Assembly (NCBI RefSeq): GCF_003023845.1
Contig: NZ_PYFT01000001.1
Location: 2,666,001 to 2,730,000, forward strand
DNA: 64,000 bases
DNA from: Adhaeribacter arboris
Lineage (GTDB): Bacteria > Bacteroidota > Bacteroidia > Cytophagales > Hymenobacteraceae
Direction of reading: 5' to 3'
Below are positions 18,416 to 28,780 of this stretch, one piece after another; positions within the stretch are counted from its first letter, which is position 1; each line of letters starts with the position of its first letter. A program made the translations under genes and the position numbers. Below the pieces are notes generated by a model. That model was not told the origin of the DNA. It was given only the letters and a program-made list of their open reading frames with translations, and made no database searches.

Positions 18416-19309
18416 ATGTCATCAATACCTTTTGTTTCTGTCATTATACCTACCTATCGTGACTGGAAAAGATTATCCTATTGTATAGACGCTTTAGACA
18501 AGCAAACTTACCCTAAAGAATCCTTTGAAGTAATTATTGTTAACAATGATCCAAAAGATCAAATTCCAGAAAATTATTATTTACCAGATAACATTATAAT
18601 TATAAACGAGAGTGCGTCTGGCTCCTATGCTGCCCGCAATAAAGGTATTAGTTTGGCTAAAGGTGAAATTTTCGGGTTTACAGATTCGGATTGTATTCCT
18701 CATACTGACTGGTTAAAAAACGCCGTCCAGTTTTTTAAGGAAAATTCTGATTATGATAGAATCGGTGGCAAAGTAGAACTATTTTTTTCTGGTACTCAGT
18801 ATACTGTTGCAGAAGCTTACGAAATTGTTTATGCTTTTCGACAAGATGAGAATGTAAAAAATGGAAGATCGGTTACGGCCAATATGTTTACTAAGAAAAA
18901 AGTTTTAGATAAAATAGGGCTTTTTAACCAAAACATGTATTCTGGTGGCGACTTTGAATGGGGTAAAAGAGCAACAGCTAATAACTTTAAGATTGGCTAT
19001 GCTCCAAATGTAATTATTAACCATCCTGCTAGAAAAGAATTAAAACAAATAACTAGAAAAGCCCGCCGTGTAGTTTCAGGTAAGAAAGAAATTACAAAAT
19101 CAGAAACTGGTATTTTACAAAAATATGTAGACTTCGTTTACGAGATTCGTCCCCCATTTAATGAGTTTAAGCATATTTTTTCTCGGGGCAAGCAACTTAA
19201 CTTACGATTGAAACTTCTAGTATTTCTTACTAGATATAATATTAGAGTTACCCGCGCTTTTGAAGAATTACGTTTGGTACATGGTGCAAAACCAGTTTAT
19301 GACGCTTAA
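18416..19309 (+). CDS. Family 2 glycosyltransferase
   Basis: Cytosolic, membrane-associated inverting glycosyltransferase of 297 residues. GT-A fold signs: N-terminal VSVIIPTYRDWKRLSYCIDAL, an Asn-based NNDP segment, and the metal-binding TDSDC (about 88-92) in FGFTDSDCIPHTDWL. The segment SGGDFEWGKRA (around 180) matches the acceptor/ED-like region. Donor and acceptor are unknown, but its place in the locus indicates that it extends the repeat unit. A 237-base gap precedes it. Confidence 0.92.
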   Translation: MSSIPFVSVIIPTYRDWKRLSYCIDALDKQTYPKESFEVIIVNNDPKDQIPENYYLPDNIIIINESASGSYAARNKGISLAKGEIFGFTDSDCIPHTDWLKNAVQFFKENSDYDRIGGKVELFFSGTQYTVAEAYEIVYAFRQDENVKNGRSVTANMFTKKKVLDKIGLFNQNMYSGGDFEWGKRATANNFKIGYAPNVIINHPARKELKQITRKARRVVSGKKEITKSETGILQKYVDFVYEIRPPFNEFKHIFSRGKQLNLRLKLLVFLTRYNIRVTRAFEELRLVHGAKPVYDA

Positions 19310-19461
19310 TGAAATTTTATACCACTTAATTTAATAATACATACTTTAACTAATATATTCAGAATATTAGTTATGAATGAATCTAAAAAGATGTAAGAAG
19401 TAAAATACTTATCATTAGTCTTACTTAGTACTCTTCGTAAACATCTTTTAATATTAATTAT

Positions 19462-20379
19462 ATGATTGCCCATCCCTTCTTTTCCGTTATTATTCCCGTA
19501 CATAATAAGTTACCCCACTTAGATAGATCTATCAATTCTGTACTTCATCAAACCTACTCTAACTTCGAAGTTATATTAGTGGATGATGCTTCATCGGATG
19601 GTTCATCTGAAAAGCTTACGGAATTTACTGATGTTAGAGTTAGGAGATTTCGCCGGCAAACTCCAGGTCCTGGTGGTTATGCAGCTCGGAATGTTGGAAT
19701 TGAGAATGCAAGATATGATTGGATTTGTTTCTTGGATGCTGATGATGAGTGGAAGTTGAATTTATTAGAAACTATTGCTGAAGTAATACAAAACAACAGT
19801 AAATTAGACATTATAAGTTGGGGCTGGTTCTGGACAAAAGGTAAAGAAAAAAAGCTTGATGCTTATTCTACATTTAATAAAAATTATTCTACTAAAGAGT
19901 TTACTTTAATTGATTTCCTGAAAGGGCCTCAGCCCATTTGGACTGGGGCCGTAGCTATTAAAACCGATGTATTAAAAAAGGCAGGTAAATTTCCCGAAAA
20001 TGAATTTAAAAGAGGCGGGGATATGGATACCTGGACAAGATGTTTATGGAATAGTAAGGAATCCGTTTGGATAAATAAAGCAATGTCTTACTATCATATT
20101 GATTCTGTTAACATGGTTACTAAAAATATAGAACGGGAAACCAGATTTATTTTTTCGCCCTTTTTACAAAACTTACTTAAAACTGTTTCTGATAAAAAGC
20201 TGAAAGAAGCTATAAAATATTATCAGAACAGATACATTTATATCATTTTAAATGGAAATGTATACCAAGGTAAAGGAATAAACTATGCTTTATTACACAA
20301 AATGAATTGGAATAAACAAGGTATTTGGCTTTATCTTAAACTTCATTTAAACAATTTAAAAATTTCATTCAGCAAGTAA
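19462..20379 (+). CDS. Family 2 glycosyltransferase
   Basis: GT-A fold glycosyltransferase of 305 residues. The N-terminus FFSVIIPVHNKLPHLDRSINS and VILVDDASSDGS are classic for GT2, and the DXD-type motif FLDADDEW lies at about residue 88-95. A later RGGDMDTWTRC probably forms the catalytic-base region. It has only limited similarity to the neighbouring GT2 gene, so it probably adds a different sugar. No membrane helix is seen. Confidence 0.92.
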   Translation: MIAHPFFSVIIPVHNKLPHLDRSINSVLHQTYSNFEVILVDDASSDGSSEKLTEFTDVRVRRFRRQTPGPGGYAARNVGIENARYDWICFLDADDEWKLNLLETIAEVIQNNSKLDIISWGWFWTKGKEKKLDAYSTFNKNYSTKEFTLIDFLKGPQPIWTGAVAIKTDVLKKAGKFPENEFKRGGDMDTWTRCLWNSKESVWINKAMSYYHIDSVNMVTKNIERETRFIFSPFLQNLLKTVSDKKLKEAIKYYQNRYIYIILNGNVYQGKGINYALLHKMNWNKQGIWLYLKLHLNNLKISFSK

Positions 20380-20451
20380 TTTATTACGGCTTAACTTTTT
20401 GAATTAAGTTTTTGAAGTAGCTAATACTTAAACTATAAATTTTAAAATTAA

Positions 20452-21786
20452 ATGTACCAAATAAGACAGGAAAGCTTAAAGTCAAAACTTGATTGGGGGT
20501 ACATCATTACCTTATTTGCCATTGCTAGTGTATTTTTAGGAAGTACTCTAATTAAACTGGATGTTTCCTTTTTCCAATTATATCCTTTACGCTTTTTTGG
20601 ATTTGTTGGCTTTTTTATTATTGTTTTTACTAGTAAAAAATGGGCTGATCCATTTCTTCAAGGATTTTACAGATTCAGTTTATTCTTCTTAATCTTAGGG
20701 TTAGTTAGTATTATATGGGCTCCAAATGTTGACATAGCCATTAGAGAGTTTGGCATATTGCAAACGGGCATTGCTTTAAGTTGGTTAGTGGTTAAATATA
20801 TAGATACAGAAGATAAAGTTGAAGTATTAATTAAAATATGGATAATAGGGGCCATATTTATTAATTTAATCGGTTTATACGAGGTAACGCATCAACAATA
20901 TCTCATCACAACCGAAGTTGGAGATAAAATTGAACGATTAGCCATGCGGGTAGGGTTTTTAGCTCCTCGTTCAATTTTTGTTAATCAAAATAACTACGCC
21001 TTTTTCAATTCTTTAACAGCTTTGGTTCTGTTTGGAAAATTAATGAAGCGGTATCGTCCTTTTATATGGTATGCTATTAACGCATTCAGCTTATTATTAA
21101 GCTTATATGTACTAATTAGTTCTTATTCCCGTGCTGCTATTTCAAGTTTTTCTTTAGGTGTAATATTCTTCGTAATTTTTTCTGTTACTACTCCTAATAG
21201 TTACAAGAGTAATCTTTTGAAATTAGGCATCCTTCTTATCATTACCTTTATTGGGATTATTGTTATAAATGACACTTTGTTGGATGCTTTAATTAATAAA
21301 CTCTATCTGGTTGTAGAGAAAAATGAAGTTACTACTGACGACGCCCGGGTTAATATTTATACTAAATCATTAAATTACGCATTAGATAACATGGGATTTG
21401 GTATGGGCCCTGGTTCTTCTCTTTATCCTCTAGAAGGCATTCCTCCACATAACTTCTTTTTACAAATTCTTGTAGAATACGGATTAGCCATTCTAATAGG
21501 AATACTTTTTATACTGTATAAAGCTTTTAATAGAATTGGCAGATACCAAAAAGTAATCTCAAATGCATTGCCATCCATACTACGGTCTTCTATACTTGTT
21601 TTTCCACTTATGGCAGTAGGACCAAGTTCTATTATAGGAGAAGGAGTTTTTTGGTTATGGCTTAGCTTTATAATAGCTTACAGCTCAATTTCGTACCGCA
21701 AAAGTCAAGACTTAATTCAAGAAGCGACTCAGAAATACGTTAATTTACCTGGTAGTCTGAAACCATCGGTGCTTCAACCAAAATAA
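20452..21786 (+). CDS. Wzy-type O-antigen polymerase/ligase family protein
   Basis: Polytopic inner-membrane protein of 444 residues with about 10-12 hydrophobic helices and a periplasmic loop before the PHNFFLQILVEYG motif (about residue 330-342), the hallmark of the Wzy/WaaL family. Another loop carries IDTEDKVEVL and the Arg in SSYSRAAISS. It should polymerise repeat units on undecaprenyl carrier. A ligase role cannot be excluded from sequence, but the company of Wzx and Wzc-like proteins favours a polymerase. Confidence 0.88.
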   Translation: MYQIRQESLKSKLDWGYIITLFAIASVFLGSTLIKLDVSFFQLYPLRFFGFVGFFIIVFTSKKWADPFLQGFYRFSLFFLILGLVSIIWAPNVDIAIREFGILQTGIALSWLVVKYIDTEDKVEVLIKIWIIGAIFINLIGLYEVTHQQYLITTEVGDKIERLAMRVGFLAPRSIFVNQNNYAFFNSLTALVLFGKLMKRYRPFIWYAINAFSLLLSLYVLISSYSRAAISSFSLGVIFFVIFSVTTPNSYKSNLLKLGILLIITFIGIIVINDTLLDALINKLYLVVEKNEVTTDDARVNIYTKSLNYALDNMGFGMGPGSSLYPLEGIPPHNFFLQILVEYGLAILIGILFILYKAFNRIGRYQKVISNALPSILRSSILVFPLMAVGPSSIIGEGVFWLWLSFIIAYSSISYRKSQDLIQEATQKYVNLPGSLKPSVLQPK

Positions 21787-21825
21787 ATTTCGAAGATCTT
21801 AAATCATTCCTTATACTAATATAAA

Positions 21826-22935
21826 GTGAAAGAACTAAAAAAAATTTGTTTCTTTCCAGGAACGCTGGCTTTAGGCGGAATCGGAAAGATATTTGTGAAC
21901 TTAATTCAAGAATATGCTAGTCGTGGGGTCGAGGTACACGTGTTTCTCACCAAGAAAGAAGGTGAGTTTCTTAGCCAGTTACCGTCTAACGTTCATGTGT
22001 TTGAAGGTAGTGGCCGGGCTTTAACCAGTATTGGTCGCTTCATCCAATACTTACGGCGAGAGAAACCGCAAGCCGTACTATCAGCTCGGGAATTTCTCAA
22101 CGTTATCAATATATTTTGCTGCTTGTTTACCTTTAACAAAACTAAACCAGTCGTTTCTTTACACACAAACCAAACAGCCGAAAATAACGCAGATCCCAGT
22201 AGTGGAAGTTTATACAAAAATCCTTTGTTTCTAACTTTAGCCAAGGTTTTTTACAAGATTCCAGATAAGATTGTAGCTGTATCTGCTGGGGTAGCTGATG
22301 ATTTTTCTTACCGAATGGGAGTTGACCGGAAGAAAATGAAAGTTATTTATAATCCTGTTTATAACCCGACGGAAGAAAAAGTAATTCCCAATAAGCTACT
22401 TTATGATTTCTTATCCAGCAGTCGAAAATTTATTATTGGAGTTGGCCGATTAACCCCACAAAAAGATTGGCCTAATTTGCTAAGAGCCTTTAGTCTGGTT
22501 AGAGAAAAGATGGATGTATCCTTAGTAATATTAGGAGAGGGTCCTTTACGTCAAGAATTAGAAGATTTAATTGAAGAATTATCATTAAAGGATCATGTAT
22601 TATTACCTGGGTTTGTAAGCAATCCTGCTTATTACGTGAAAAAAGCGTCGACTTTTGTTATTTCCTCGAAGTACGAAGGATTCGGTAATGTAATAGTAGA
22701 AGCATTAGGGGTTGGTACCCCAGTAGTATCAACAAATTGCCCTAGTGGACCAAGTGAAATATTAGAAGATGGCAAGTATGGCAAATTAGTTCCAACAGAG
22801 GATCCGGTTGCCCTTGCTAAAGGAATTATGGAGTCTTTAAATAGCACGCATAATTCGGAAGTTTTGATTAACCGGGCGAAAGATTTCTCAGTACCCAGAA
22901 TTGCAGATGAGTATTCTTATTACATTATGAGTTAA
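21826..22935 (+). CDS. Family 4 glycosyltransferase
   Basis: Retaining GT-B fold glycosyltransferase of 369 residues. The N-terminal domain begins KICFFPGTLALGGIGKIF with the Gly-rich loop. The C-terminal domain has VGRLTPQKDWPNLLRAF and the donor-binding EX7E motif (YEGFGNVIVEALGVGTPVV). The start is a GTG (21826); no ATG lies nearby in frame, and 39 bases separate it from the polymerase stop, consistent with one transcript. Sugar specificity is unknown. Confidence 0.92.
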   Translation: MKELKKICFFPGTLALGGIGKIFVNLIQEYASRGVEVHVFLTKKEGEFLSQLPSNVHVFEGSGRALTSIGRFIQYLRREKPQAVLSAREFLNVINIFCCLFTFNKTKPVVSLHTNQTAENNADPSSGSLYKNPLFLTLAKVFYKIPDKIVAVSAGVADDFSYRMGVDRKKMKVIYNPVYNPTEEKVIPNKLLYDFLSSSRKFIIGVGRLTPQKDWPNLLRAFSLVREKMDVSLVILGEGPLRQELEDLIEELSLKDHVLLPGFVSNPAYYVKKASTFVISSKYEGFGNVIVEALGVGTPVVSTNCPSGPSEILEDGKYGKLVPTEDPVALAKGIMESLNSTHNSEVLINRAKDFSVPRIADEYSYYIMS

Positions 22936-23018
22936 AAGTACATTTTTATAGGGCTTTATGCACCGAATTTAATTGAAAAGTACAAAAAAGAAATTTACCA
23001 GGTTTTATAGTGAACCTA

Positions 23019-23026
23019 TAACTTTG
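23019..23026 (+). promoter_or_regulatory. Possible -7 promoter element for the lyase-family gene
   Basis: TAACTTTG matches the Bacteroidota consensus TAnnTTTG and lies 38 bases before the ATG at 23065. No clear -33 TTTG at the right distance is seen, so this is tentative. If real, the lyase-family gene is transcribed on its own. Confidence 0.4.
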
Positions 23027-23064
23027 TACATTTGCATTAGTAATGTAAATAAAATTTGTTAAGC

Positions 23065-24285
23065 ATGAAGACATCTACTCAATCCACCTTATTTCTATTT
23101 TTATTTCTCCTAATATTTGCTGTTAAAGGATTTACTCAGGTAAGACCTAATACGTTCCTGATGAATCCTGATCTTTTAATGCAAAATAAATTTAGGATAA
23201 ATGCCGGCAATGAACAGTGTTTATCTGCATTGAAATTATTAATTTCTAATACTAGTGTGGCTCTTACTAGAGCACCTTACACAATAGTGAATAAATCGAT
23301 AACTCCTCCCAGCGGAGATAAGCATGATTATTTGAGCTTAGCTACTTACTGGTGGCCAAATCCAAACACATCATCAGGCTTACCCTACATTAAAAAGGAT
23401 GGGCATATGAATCCGGAGGTAAATGAAGTAAAAGACATGATTTATGTTCGGGAATTAAGTAAAGATATTCGCTTACTTGGGCTTTCCTATTATTTTACTA
23501 ATGATGAAAAGTACGCAAAGAAAGCTACTGAACTACTTAAAGCATTTTTTCTTAATAGTGCTACCAAAATGAATCCTAATCTTAATTATACGCAAATAGT
23601 TCGGGGTGTAGATAATGAAAATGGTGTAGGCACTATAGATACCGAACGATTTGTTGATCTTATAGATGGGGTACAGTTATTAGTTGGTTCCAGTTCTTGG
23701 ACCGCAGAGAACCACGAAGCTTTAAAGGGTTGGTTTAATCAATATCTTAATTGGATGTTAAATAGCCCAGTAGGATTAGAAGGTGCATCTCAACCTAACA
23801 ATATTGGCACATTTCATAATTTACAAGTTGTATCGTATGCACTTTTTGTAGGTAATAAAACTTTAGCTAAATCATTAATAGAAAAGCAAGCATACAGTAG
23901 AATAGAAACCCAATTTACAGTAGAGGGTAAGCAGGAGTTAGAATTAGCTAGAACTAACTCATGGACCTACAGCACCAAAAATTTAGAAGCATGGTTTAAA
24001 TTAGCTAGTTGTGCAGAAAGTGCTGGTATTAATTTATGGGATTATACTACGCCAAGCGGTAAGAGTTTAAAGAAAGCATTTCAGTGGATGCTGCCTTATG
24101 CATCGGGTAGCAAATCCTGGCCTTACGAGCAAATTTCAACTTTGAGTCGAGACCAATTTGTTCCAGTTGGAAGAATCGGATCAGCAGTATACAAAGATGT
24201 TAATTTACAACCAGTTCTTTCTCCCACGCATGCGAAATTTGTTTCTGGTTCCATAATGGACTTATTAATATCACGTTATTACTAA
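23065..24285 (+). CDS. Secreted alginate-lyase-family protein
   Basis: Predicted periplasmic or secreted polysaccharide lyase of 406 residues, with a signal peptide (about 1-24) and an alpha/alpha toroid-type alginate lyase domain. Family marks are SLATYWWPNPN (about 85-100), the central NNIGTFHN (245-252, with the Asn pair and His that fit the catalytic Asn/His) and ELARTNSWTYSTKNLEAW, whose Arg and Tyr fit the remaining catalytic positions. In other exopolysaccharide loci such lyases trim the polymer or clear failed export from the periplasm. The frame opens at a TTG (23056), but the ATG at 23065 starts the signal peptide. It is followed by a long perfect hairpin. Confidence 0.85.
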   Translation: MKTSTQSTLFLFLFLLIFAVKGFTQVRPNTFLMNPDLLMQNKFRINAGNEQCLSALKLLISNTSVALTRAPYTIVNKSITPPSGDKHDYLSLATYWWPNPNTSSGLPYIKKDGHMNPEVNEVKDMIYVRELSKDIRLLGLSYYFTNDEKYAKKATELLKAFFLNSATKMNPNLNYTQIVRGVDNENGVGTIDTERFVDLIDGVQLLVGSSSWTAENHEALKGWFNQYLNWMLNSPVGLEGASQPNNIGTFHNLQVVSYALFVGNKTLAKSLIEKQAYSRIETQFTVEGKQELELARTNSWTYSTKNLEAWFKLASCAESAGINLWDYTTPSGKSLKKAFQWMLPYASGSKSWPYEQISTLSRDQFVPVGRIGSAVYKDVNLQPVLSPTHAKFVSGSIMDLLISRYY

Positions 24286-24845
24286 CTAATTTTTTAAATA
24301 TATTTTTAGCTACTTTATCATTTAGTTTGTAAGCACAAAAGCTCTAATCGTAATCGATTAGAGCTTTTGTGCTTACAGAGAATCAAATTATTTCCGTAAT
24401 ACTTCCCTCATATCAATGTTGTTCCTGCATTTTCAAGCATTGCAGCAAGCATTTAATTAGTAGATTTTCAAATATCTCCTCATCAAACATAGAAGTCTTT
24501 ACTACTTAAAATATTCTTAAATGAATAATTCTTGCCTTCTTACATAATGTAAGAAGGTATTCATATTAGAAGCTTAAAAGTAAATTAACATCATAATTAA
24601 CTTATATTTACAAATTTCATTATTTTTGTGCAAAATTTTTAAATAAAATATTATAAATATACTATAATTTATAATATAATAGTATTAGGTATGGTAGTTG
24701 CTAGTACCTAAATTAAAAGAAACATTGCAACATATATTTATTTACATATAAGTTGATGAAAGATAGAGGTTATATGAGGAAGCTAAATAAAATTAATTTA
24801 GTTAAATATATAATTTTTAATATGTTATAGAATTTTACTACCTTT
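24286..24845. other. 560-base AT-rich gap with a perfect hairpin
   Basis: Apart from the palindrome at 24329-24376 nothing is recognised. The second half is extremely AT-rich and leads into the most AT-rich gene of the locus. It separates the lyase-family gene from a second set of locus genes. Confidence 0.5.
24329..24376. terminator. Perfect 22-bp stem, 4-base loop (bidirectional terminator-like)
   Basis: Left arm 24329-24350 and right arm 24355-24376 are exact complements around the loop TAAT. The inner part AAAAGCTCTAATCG with its complement resembles a bidirectional terminator. The stem is unusually long and 44 bases past the lyase-family stop. Confidence 0.8.
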
Positions 24846-25949
24846 ATGACACAAAAGAAAGCTCTACATATTAATAGTTATTTTCTTTCTAACAAAATTC
24901 ATTACAATTTATATACTACTATCACTAAGTATAGAGACGATAAATTATTTATTCCGGTATATGAAAGTTACCGCGATAACAATATATCTAATCTAGATAT
25001 TGATTATATTTTTAATGATATAGACAAGAAGTTATTTTTTACTAAATATTTCAAAATATTTAAAGTAATTAATAAAAAAAATTTAACTAAAGGCTATGAT
25101 TATATACACGCACACACACTTATAAGCGACGGAATTGCTGCTTATCTACTATCTAAATTTACCAAAAAGAAATTTGTAGTGACGGTTAGAAGTACTGATG
25201 TAAATTTTTTTATAAAGAAAAGCGCTATTTTCAGATATATTGCCAGAAAAATATTATCGAAAGTAAGTATGGTTTTTTTTGTTTCGCCCTCACACAAAGC
25301 GATTATTAAAAATCTTTATCCGAAAGTAGATACTAATTTATTCTTTTCTTTACCAAATGGATTAGACAATTTCTGGTTAAACAATGCTTATGAAAAAAGC
25401 TCGCTAGATCAAGATTTAAGTACTGTAAAAATTCTTTTTGTTGGACAAATAATAAAAAGAAAGAAGCTTGATTTGTTAATTGATTTTTTAAAAAAGTACG
25501 ACGATCGAAAGTATGAGCTTACTGTTGTAGGTAAAAATTTGTTAGAATTAAATTTTGATGAAATTGCTAAGTCTATCCCTAATGGCAATACTATTAATTA
25601 CCTGGGAGAGGTAAAGAATAAAGAAGAACTACTTAAAATTTACCGTGATAATCACCTTTTTGTACTGCTTTCTTACGCTGAAACATTTGGAGTAGTTTAT
25701 GTGGAAGCCTTATCACAAGGGCTACCTATTATATACACCCGGAGAGATGGCATTGATGGTTATTTTCGAGAAGGTGAAGTTGGTTACTCTTCTAGCCACG
25801 AGTCGTTACCTGAATTAAAAGAGAAGGTAGATCTAATTGTTTCTCAATATTCAACTATTTGTAAGAACACTAAGAAAAATATTCAAAATTTTGATTGGGA
25901 ATTAATTGCAAAAGATTACATACAAAGGACAAATACCTTAAAACCGTAA
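24846..25949 (+). CDS. Family 4 glycosyltransferase (very AT-rich gene)
   Basis: GT-B fold glycosyltransferase of 367 residues. The C-terminal domain shows ILFVGQIIKRKKLDLLI and the donor-binding YAETFGVVYVEALSQGLPII (EX7E). The N-terminal domain is recognisable by YDYIHAHTLISDGIAAYL and VVTVRSTDVNFF, the typical acceptor-side pattern. The gene is visibly richer in A/T and in AAA/AAT/TTT codons than its neighbours, which suggests separate acquisition within the locus. Sugar specificity is unknown. Confidence 0.9.
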   Translation: MTQKKALHINSYFLSNKIHYNLYTTITKYRDDKLFIPVYESYRDNNISNLDIDYIFNDIDKKLFFTKYFKIFKVINKKNLTKGYDYIHAHTLISDGIAAYLLSKFTKKKFVVTVRSTDVNFFIKKSAIFRYIARKILSKVSMVFFVSPSHKAIIKNLYPKVDTNLFFSLPNGLDNFWLNNAYEKSSLDQDLSTVKILFVGQIIKRKKLDLLIDFLKKYDDRKYELTVVGKNLLELNFDEIAKSIPNGNTINYLGEVKNKEELLKIYRDNHLFVLLSYAETFGVVYVEALSQGLPIIYTRRDGIDGYFREGEVGYSSSHESLPELKEKVDLIVSQYSTICKNTKKNIQNFDWELIAKDYIQRTNTLKP

Positions 25950-26014
25950 TTCAGTAAAGTTGGCTAATAAAGAGCCATTTATTTATGTCAGTATAATGAT
26001 TAAATATATATACA

Positions 26015-27238
26015 ATGAGAGTTCTTTATATTCATCAGTATTTTATCACTCCTAACGAACCCGGAGGAACTCGTTCCTATTGGTTTGCTAAAGAATTAAT
26101 TGCAAACGGTCATCAAGTAATAATGCTTACCAGTAGAAATAAGCAGCAAAAATTAATTGAAAAGAAATTGATTGATGGCATTGAAGTAATTTACATTAAA
26201 AATTCCTACAGCAACAATATGGGAATTATAAGTAGATTATGGTCTTTTTTCCGGTTTATGCTACTCTCTACTTGGGTTGGGCTTAGGCAAAAAAACATAG
26301 ATTTAGTTTATGCTACTTCAACACCTTTGTCCATCGGCATTCCGGCCTTAGCTATAAAGCAATTTAACGGTATTCCGTACATTTTTGAAGTACGTGATCT
26401 TTGGCCAGAAGTGCCTATCCAAATGGGCGCTATAAAAAATAAATTTGTTATAAACCTTCTGAACTGGTTTGAAAAAAAGATTTACTTCTCCGCTAAGCAT
26501 GTAGTAGCCTTATCACCAGGAATGCGCGATGGTGTGATTAAAACCGGCACATCTCCTAATAAAGTTACCATGATTCCTAACATGGCTAAAAAAGACGAGT
26601 TTTTCGTAAGAGCTAAAAACTGGGAAGTAGCCCGTACTTTTAACCTGGATACAAACCATTTCAATGTCGTTCATTTTGGCGCAATGGGTATTGCTAATGG
26701 TTTAGAATATATAGTAAAAGCAGCCGCTGTTTTAAAAAGAAAAAATATTCAAAATATAGATTTTGTTTTTTTAGGTGAAGGAAAAACTGAGCTCGAACTT
26801 AAGAGAATTTGCGAATTAGAAGAGTTAACTAATGTTAAGTTTTTAGGTAAACATCCCATGAAAACTGTATCTGAGATAGTTAATATATGCGATTGTTCTA
26901 TGGTTTCCTTCTCGGACGTTCCCATTCTATACACGAACTCACCTAATAAATTATTCGATTCACTCTCAGCGGGCAAACCACTAATAGTAAATTCTGCTGG
27001 ATGGACAAAAGAAATGGTAGAAGAAAATAATTGTGGTGTTTATGTTAACCCTCAAAACCCGGATGACTTGGCTAACATGCTGGTAAAAATGGCGTCTAAT
27101 CCAATATGGTTACGAGAAATGTCGGTAAATAGTCGCCGTTTGGCTGAAGAAGTTTATGATAAAACAATACTTTGTAAAAAATTTGTTAAAGTAATTGAAG
27201 CATACAATGTACAGAAACCTGCTGAAACGTTTTCTTGA
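26015..27238 (+). CDS. Family 4 glycosyltransferase, WbuB-like
   Basis: GT-B fold enzyme of 407 residues resembling WbuB/L-FucNAc-transferase-type glycosyltransferases. N-terminal [24 protein letters not shown] is characteristic of that group, followed by [11 protein letters not shown]. The C-terminal part has [20 protein letters not shown] and [18 protein letters not shown] in the donor-binding place. WbuB-like enzymes often act second, next to the initiating phosphoglycosyltransferase, and here the stop overlaps the PglC-like gene by 32 bases. That makes it a good candidate for adding the second sugar. Confidence 0.9.
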   Translation: MRVLYIHQYFITPNEPGGTRSYWFAKELIANGHQVIMLTSRNKQQKLIEKKLIDGIEVIYIKNSYSNNMGIISRLWSFFRFMLLSTWVGLRQKNIDLVYATSTPLSIGIPALAIKQFNGIPYIFEVRDLWPEVPIQMGAIKNKFVINLLNWFEKKIYFSAKHVVALSPGMRDGVIKTGTSPNKVTMIPNMAKKDEFFVRAKNWEVARTFNLDTNHFNVVHFGAMGIANGLEYIVKAAAVLKRKNIQNIDFVFLGEGKTELELKRICELEELTNVKFLGKHPMKTVSEIVNICDCSMVSFSDVPILYTNSPNKLFDSLSAGKPLIVNSAGWTKEMVEENNCGVYVNPQNPDDLANMLVKMASNPIWLREMSVNSRRLAEEVYDKTILCKKFVKVIEAYNVQKPAETFS

Positions 27239-27818
27239 TTTCCTGATTGCCATTAGTGCATTTATAATTGCTTTACCTATTTTCATCTTGGTAACCATTA
27301 GTTTAGCCGTAGCTAACCAAGGTAAAGTGTTTTTCTTTCAGGCTCGGCCGGGTAAAAACACTAAAACCTTCCGCATCATTAAGTTTAAAACTATGAATGA
27401 TATAAAAGATGCAAGTGGCAAGCTATTACCTGATGAAGTTCGGTTAACAGCAGTTGGTAAGTTTGTCAGAAAAACATCTTTAGATGAAATTCCCCAGCTA
27501 CTAAATGTTATAAAAGGAGACATGAGTCTGATTGGCCCTCGGCCATTATTAGTGGAATACTTACCGCTCTATAATGAAGTACAAAAACGCCGTCATGAAG
27601 TTCGTCCTGGAATTACTGGTTGGGCTCAGGTAAATGGCCGTAATGCCATTAGTTGGGAGCAGAAATTTGAGTATGATGTTTGGTATGTAGACCACATTAG
27701 TTTTTTGCTGGATGTAAAAATCATTCTACTTACAATTAAAAAAGTATTTAAATCAGAAGGCATTAGCCAGCAAGGACACGCCACTATGCCATTTTTTGAA
27801 GGAGTTAAACAAGTATGA
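27207..27818 (+). CDS. PglC-like monotopic phosphoglycosyltransferase (initiating enzyme)
   Basis: Small initiating transferase of 203 residues that moves a phospho-sugar from UDP-sugar to undecaprenyl phosphate at the inner membrane. It has an N-terminal re-entrant hydrophobic segment (about 8-32) and the bacterial sugar transferase domain. That domain shows KFKTM, the catalytic Asp-Glu pair (D93-E94 in [12 protein letters not shown]), [11 protein letters not shown] and [14 protein letters not shown]. It lacks the large N-terminal domain of WbaP-type enzymes, so it is of the PglC/WecP small class. The frame opens at TTG (27195); ATG 27207 is preferred. It overlaps the GT4 upstream and shares ATGA with the ATP-grasp gene downstream. 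Confidence 0.95.
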   Translation: MYRNLLKRFLDFLIAISAFIIALPIFILVTISLAVANQGKVFFFQARPGKNTKTFRIIKFKTMNDIKDASGKLLPDEVRLTAVGKFVRKTSLDEIPQLLNVIKGDMSLIGPRPLLVEYLPLYNEVQKRRHEVRPGITGWAQVNGRNAISWEQKFEYDVWYVDHISFLLDVKIILLTIKKVFKSEGISQQGHATMPFFEGVKQV

Positions 27819-28780
27819 ATATTTTAATTACATCAGCGGGACGAAGAGTTTCTTTAGTAAGAGCTTTTAAGAATGAGTTAAAAGTCTTTTTCCCGGATAG
27901 CCAAGTATTTACATCTGACATGAACCCTAAGCTGTCAGCGGCTTGTAACGTATCGGATGGCTACTTTAAAATGAAAAGTGTGGCTGAAGCATCATACATC
28001 AACGATTTATTGGAACTATGCTTAGATCAGAACATAAAACTTGTAGTTCCAACCATAGATACTGAATTACAGGTATTAGCAAATCACAAAGATAACTTTG
28101 CCAAGCAAGGAATTCATGTAATAGTCTCTTCATCCGACTTTATAAGTAAATGCCGCGATAAGCGTAAAATTAACCAATTCTTCGAACAATCCGGAATACC
28201 AATACCAGCTGCAATAGATAAACAAAACCCTACTTTCCCGCTTTTTATAAAACCTTATGATGGAAGTTTAAGCGCAGATATATTTCTTGTGCGTGGGCCT
28301 GAAGAACTGACGCATTATCATATGACCAATGAAAAGCTTTTGTTTATGGAATATATTGATAAAACGGAACACGACGAGTACACTGTAGATATGTACTACG
28401 GAAAAGATAATGAGGTGAAATGCATTGTACCCCGACGCCGAATAGAAATACGTGGCGGGGAAATAAGCAAAGGAATTACCTGTAAAAATATAATTGTTCC
28501 TTATTTAAAAGAAAAAATTGGCTATATAGCGGGAGCAGTAGGTTGCCTTACAGTACAAGTGTTCCTTAATAAGAATAACAATCAAATCTATGGCATTGAA
28601 ATAAACCCCAGATTTGGTGGCGGTTTTCCTTTAAGCTATCAATCAGGAGCAAATTATCCAGGTTGGTTGATTAAGGAATATTTACTTAATGAAAGTATAT
28701 CTTATACAGATAATTGGAGCAACAACTTATTAATGCTCCGTTATGACGATGAAGTTCTAGTTCAAAACTATGAGATTTAG
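27815..28780 (+). CDS. ATP-grasp family ligase (PylC/CarB-like)
   Basis: ATP-dependent carboxylate-amine ligase of 321 residues. Residues 1-100 form a Rossmann-like pre-ATP-grasp domain ([31 protein letters not shown]). The ATP-grasp core has [31 protein letters not shown] and the metal-binding [19 protein letters not shown]-grasp enzymes join an acid to an amine through an acyl-phosphate. It overlaps PglC by 4 bases and HAD by 11 bases, so the three are translationally coupled. In this position a PglD acetyltransferase is expected, which makes acylation of the 4-amino sugar, perhaps with an amino acid, the natural hypothesis. The substrate is inferred only. Confidence 0.88.
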   Translation: MNILITSAGRRVSLVRAFKNELKVFFPDSQVFTSDMNPKLSAACNVSDGYFKMKSVAEASYINDLLELCLDQNIKLVVPTIDTELQVLANHKDNFAKQGIHVIVSSSDFISKCRDKRKINQFFEQSGIPIPAAIDKQNPTFPLFIKPYDGSLSADIFLVRGPEELTHYHMTNEKLLFMEYIDKTEHDEYTVDMYYGKDNEVKCIVPRRRIEIRGGEISKGITCKNIIVPYLKEKIGYIAGAVGCLTVQVFLNKNNNQIYGIEINPRFGGGFPLSYQSGANYPGWLIKEYLLNESISYTDNWSNNLLMLRYDDEVLVQNYEI

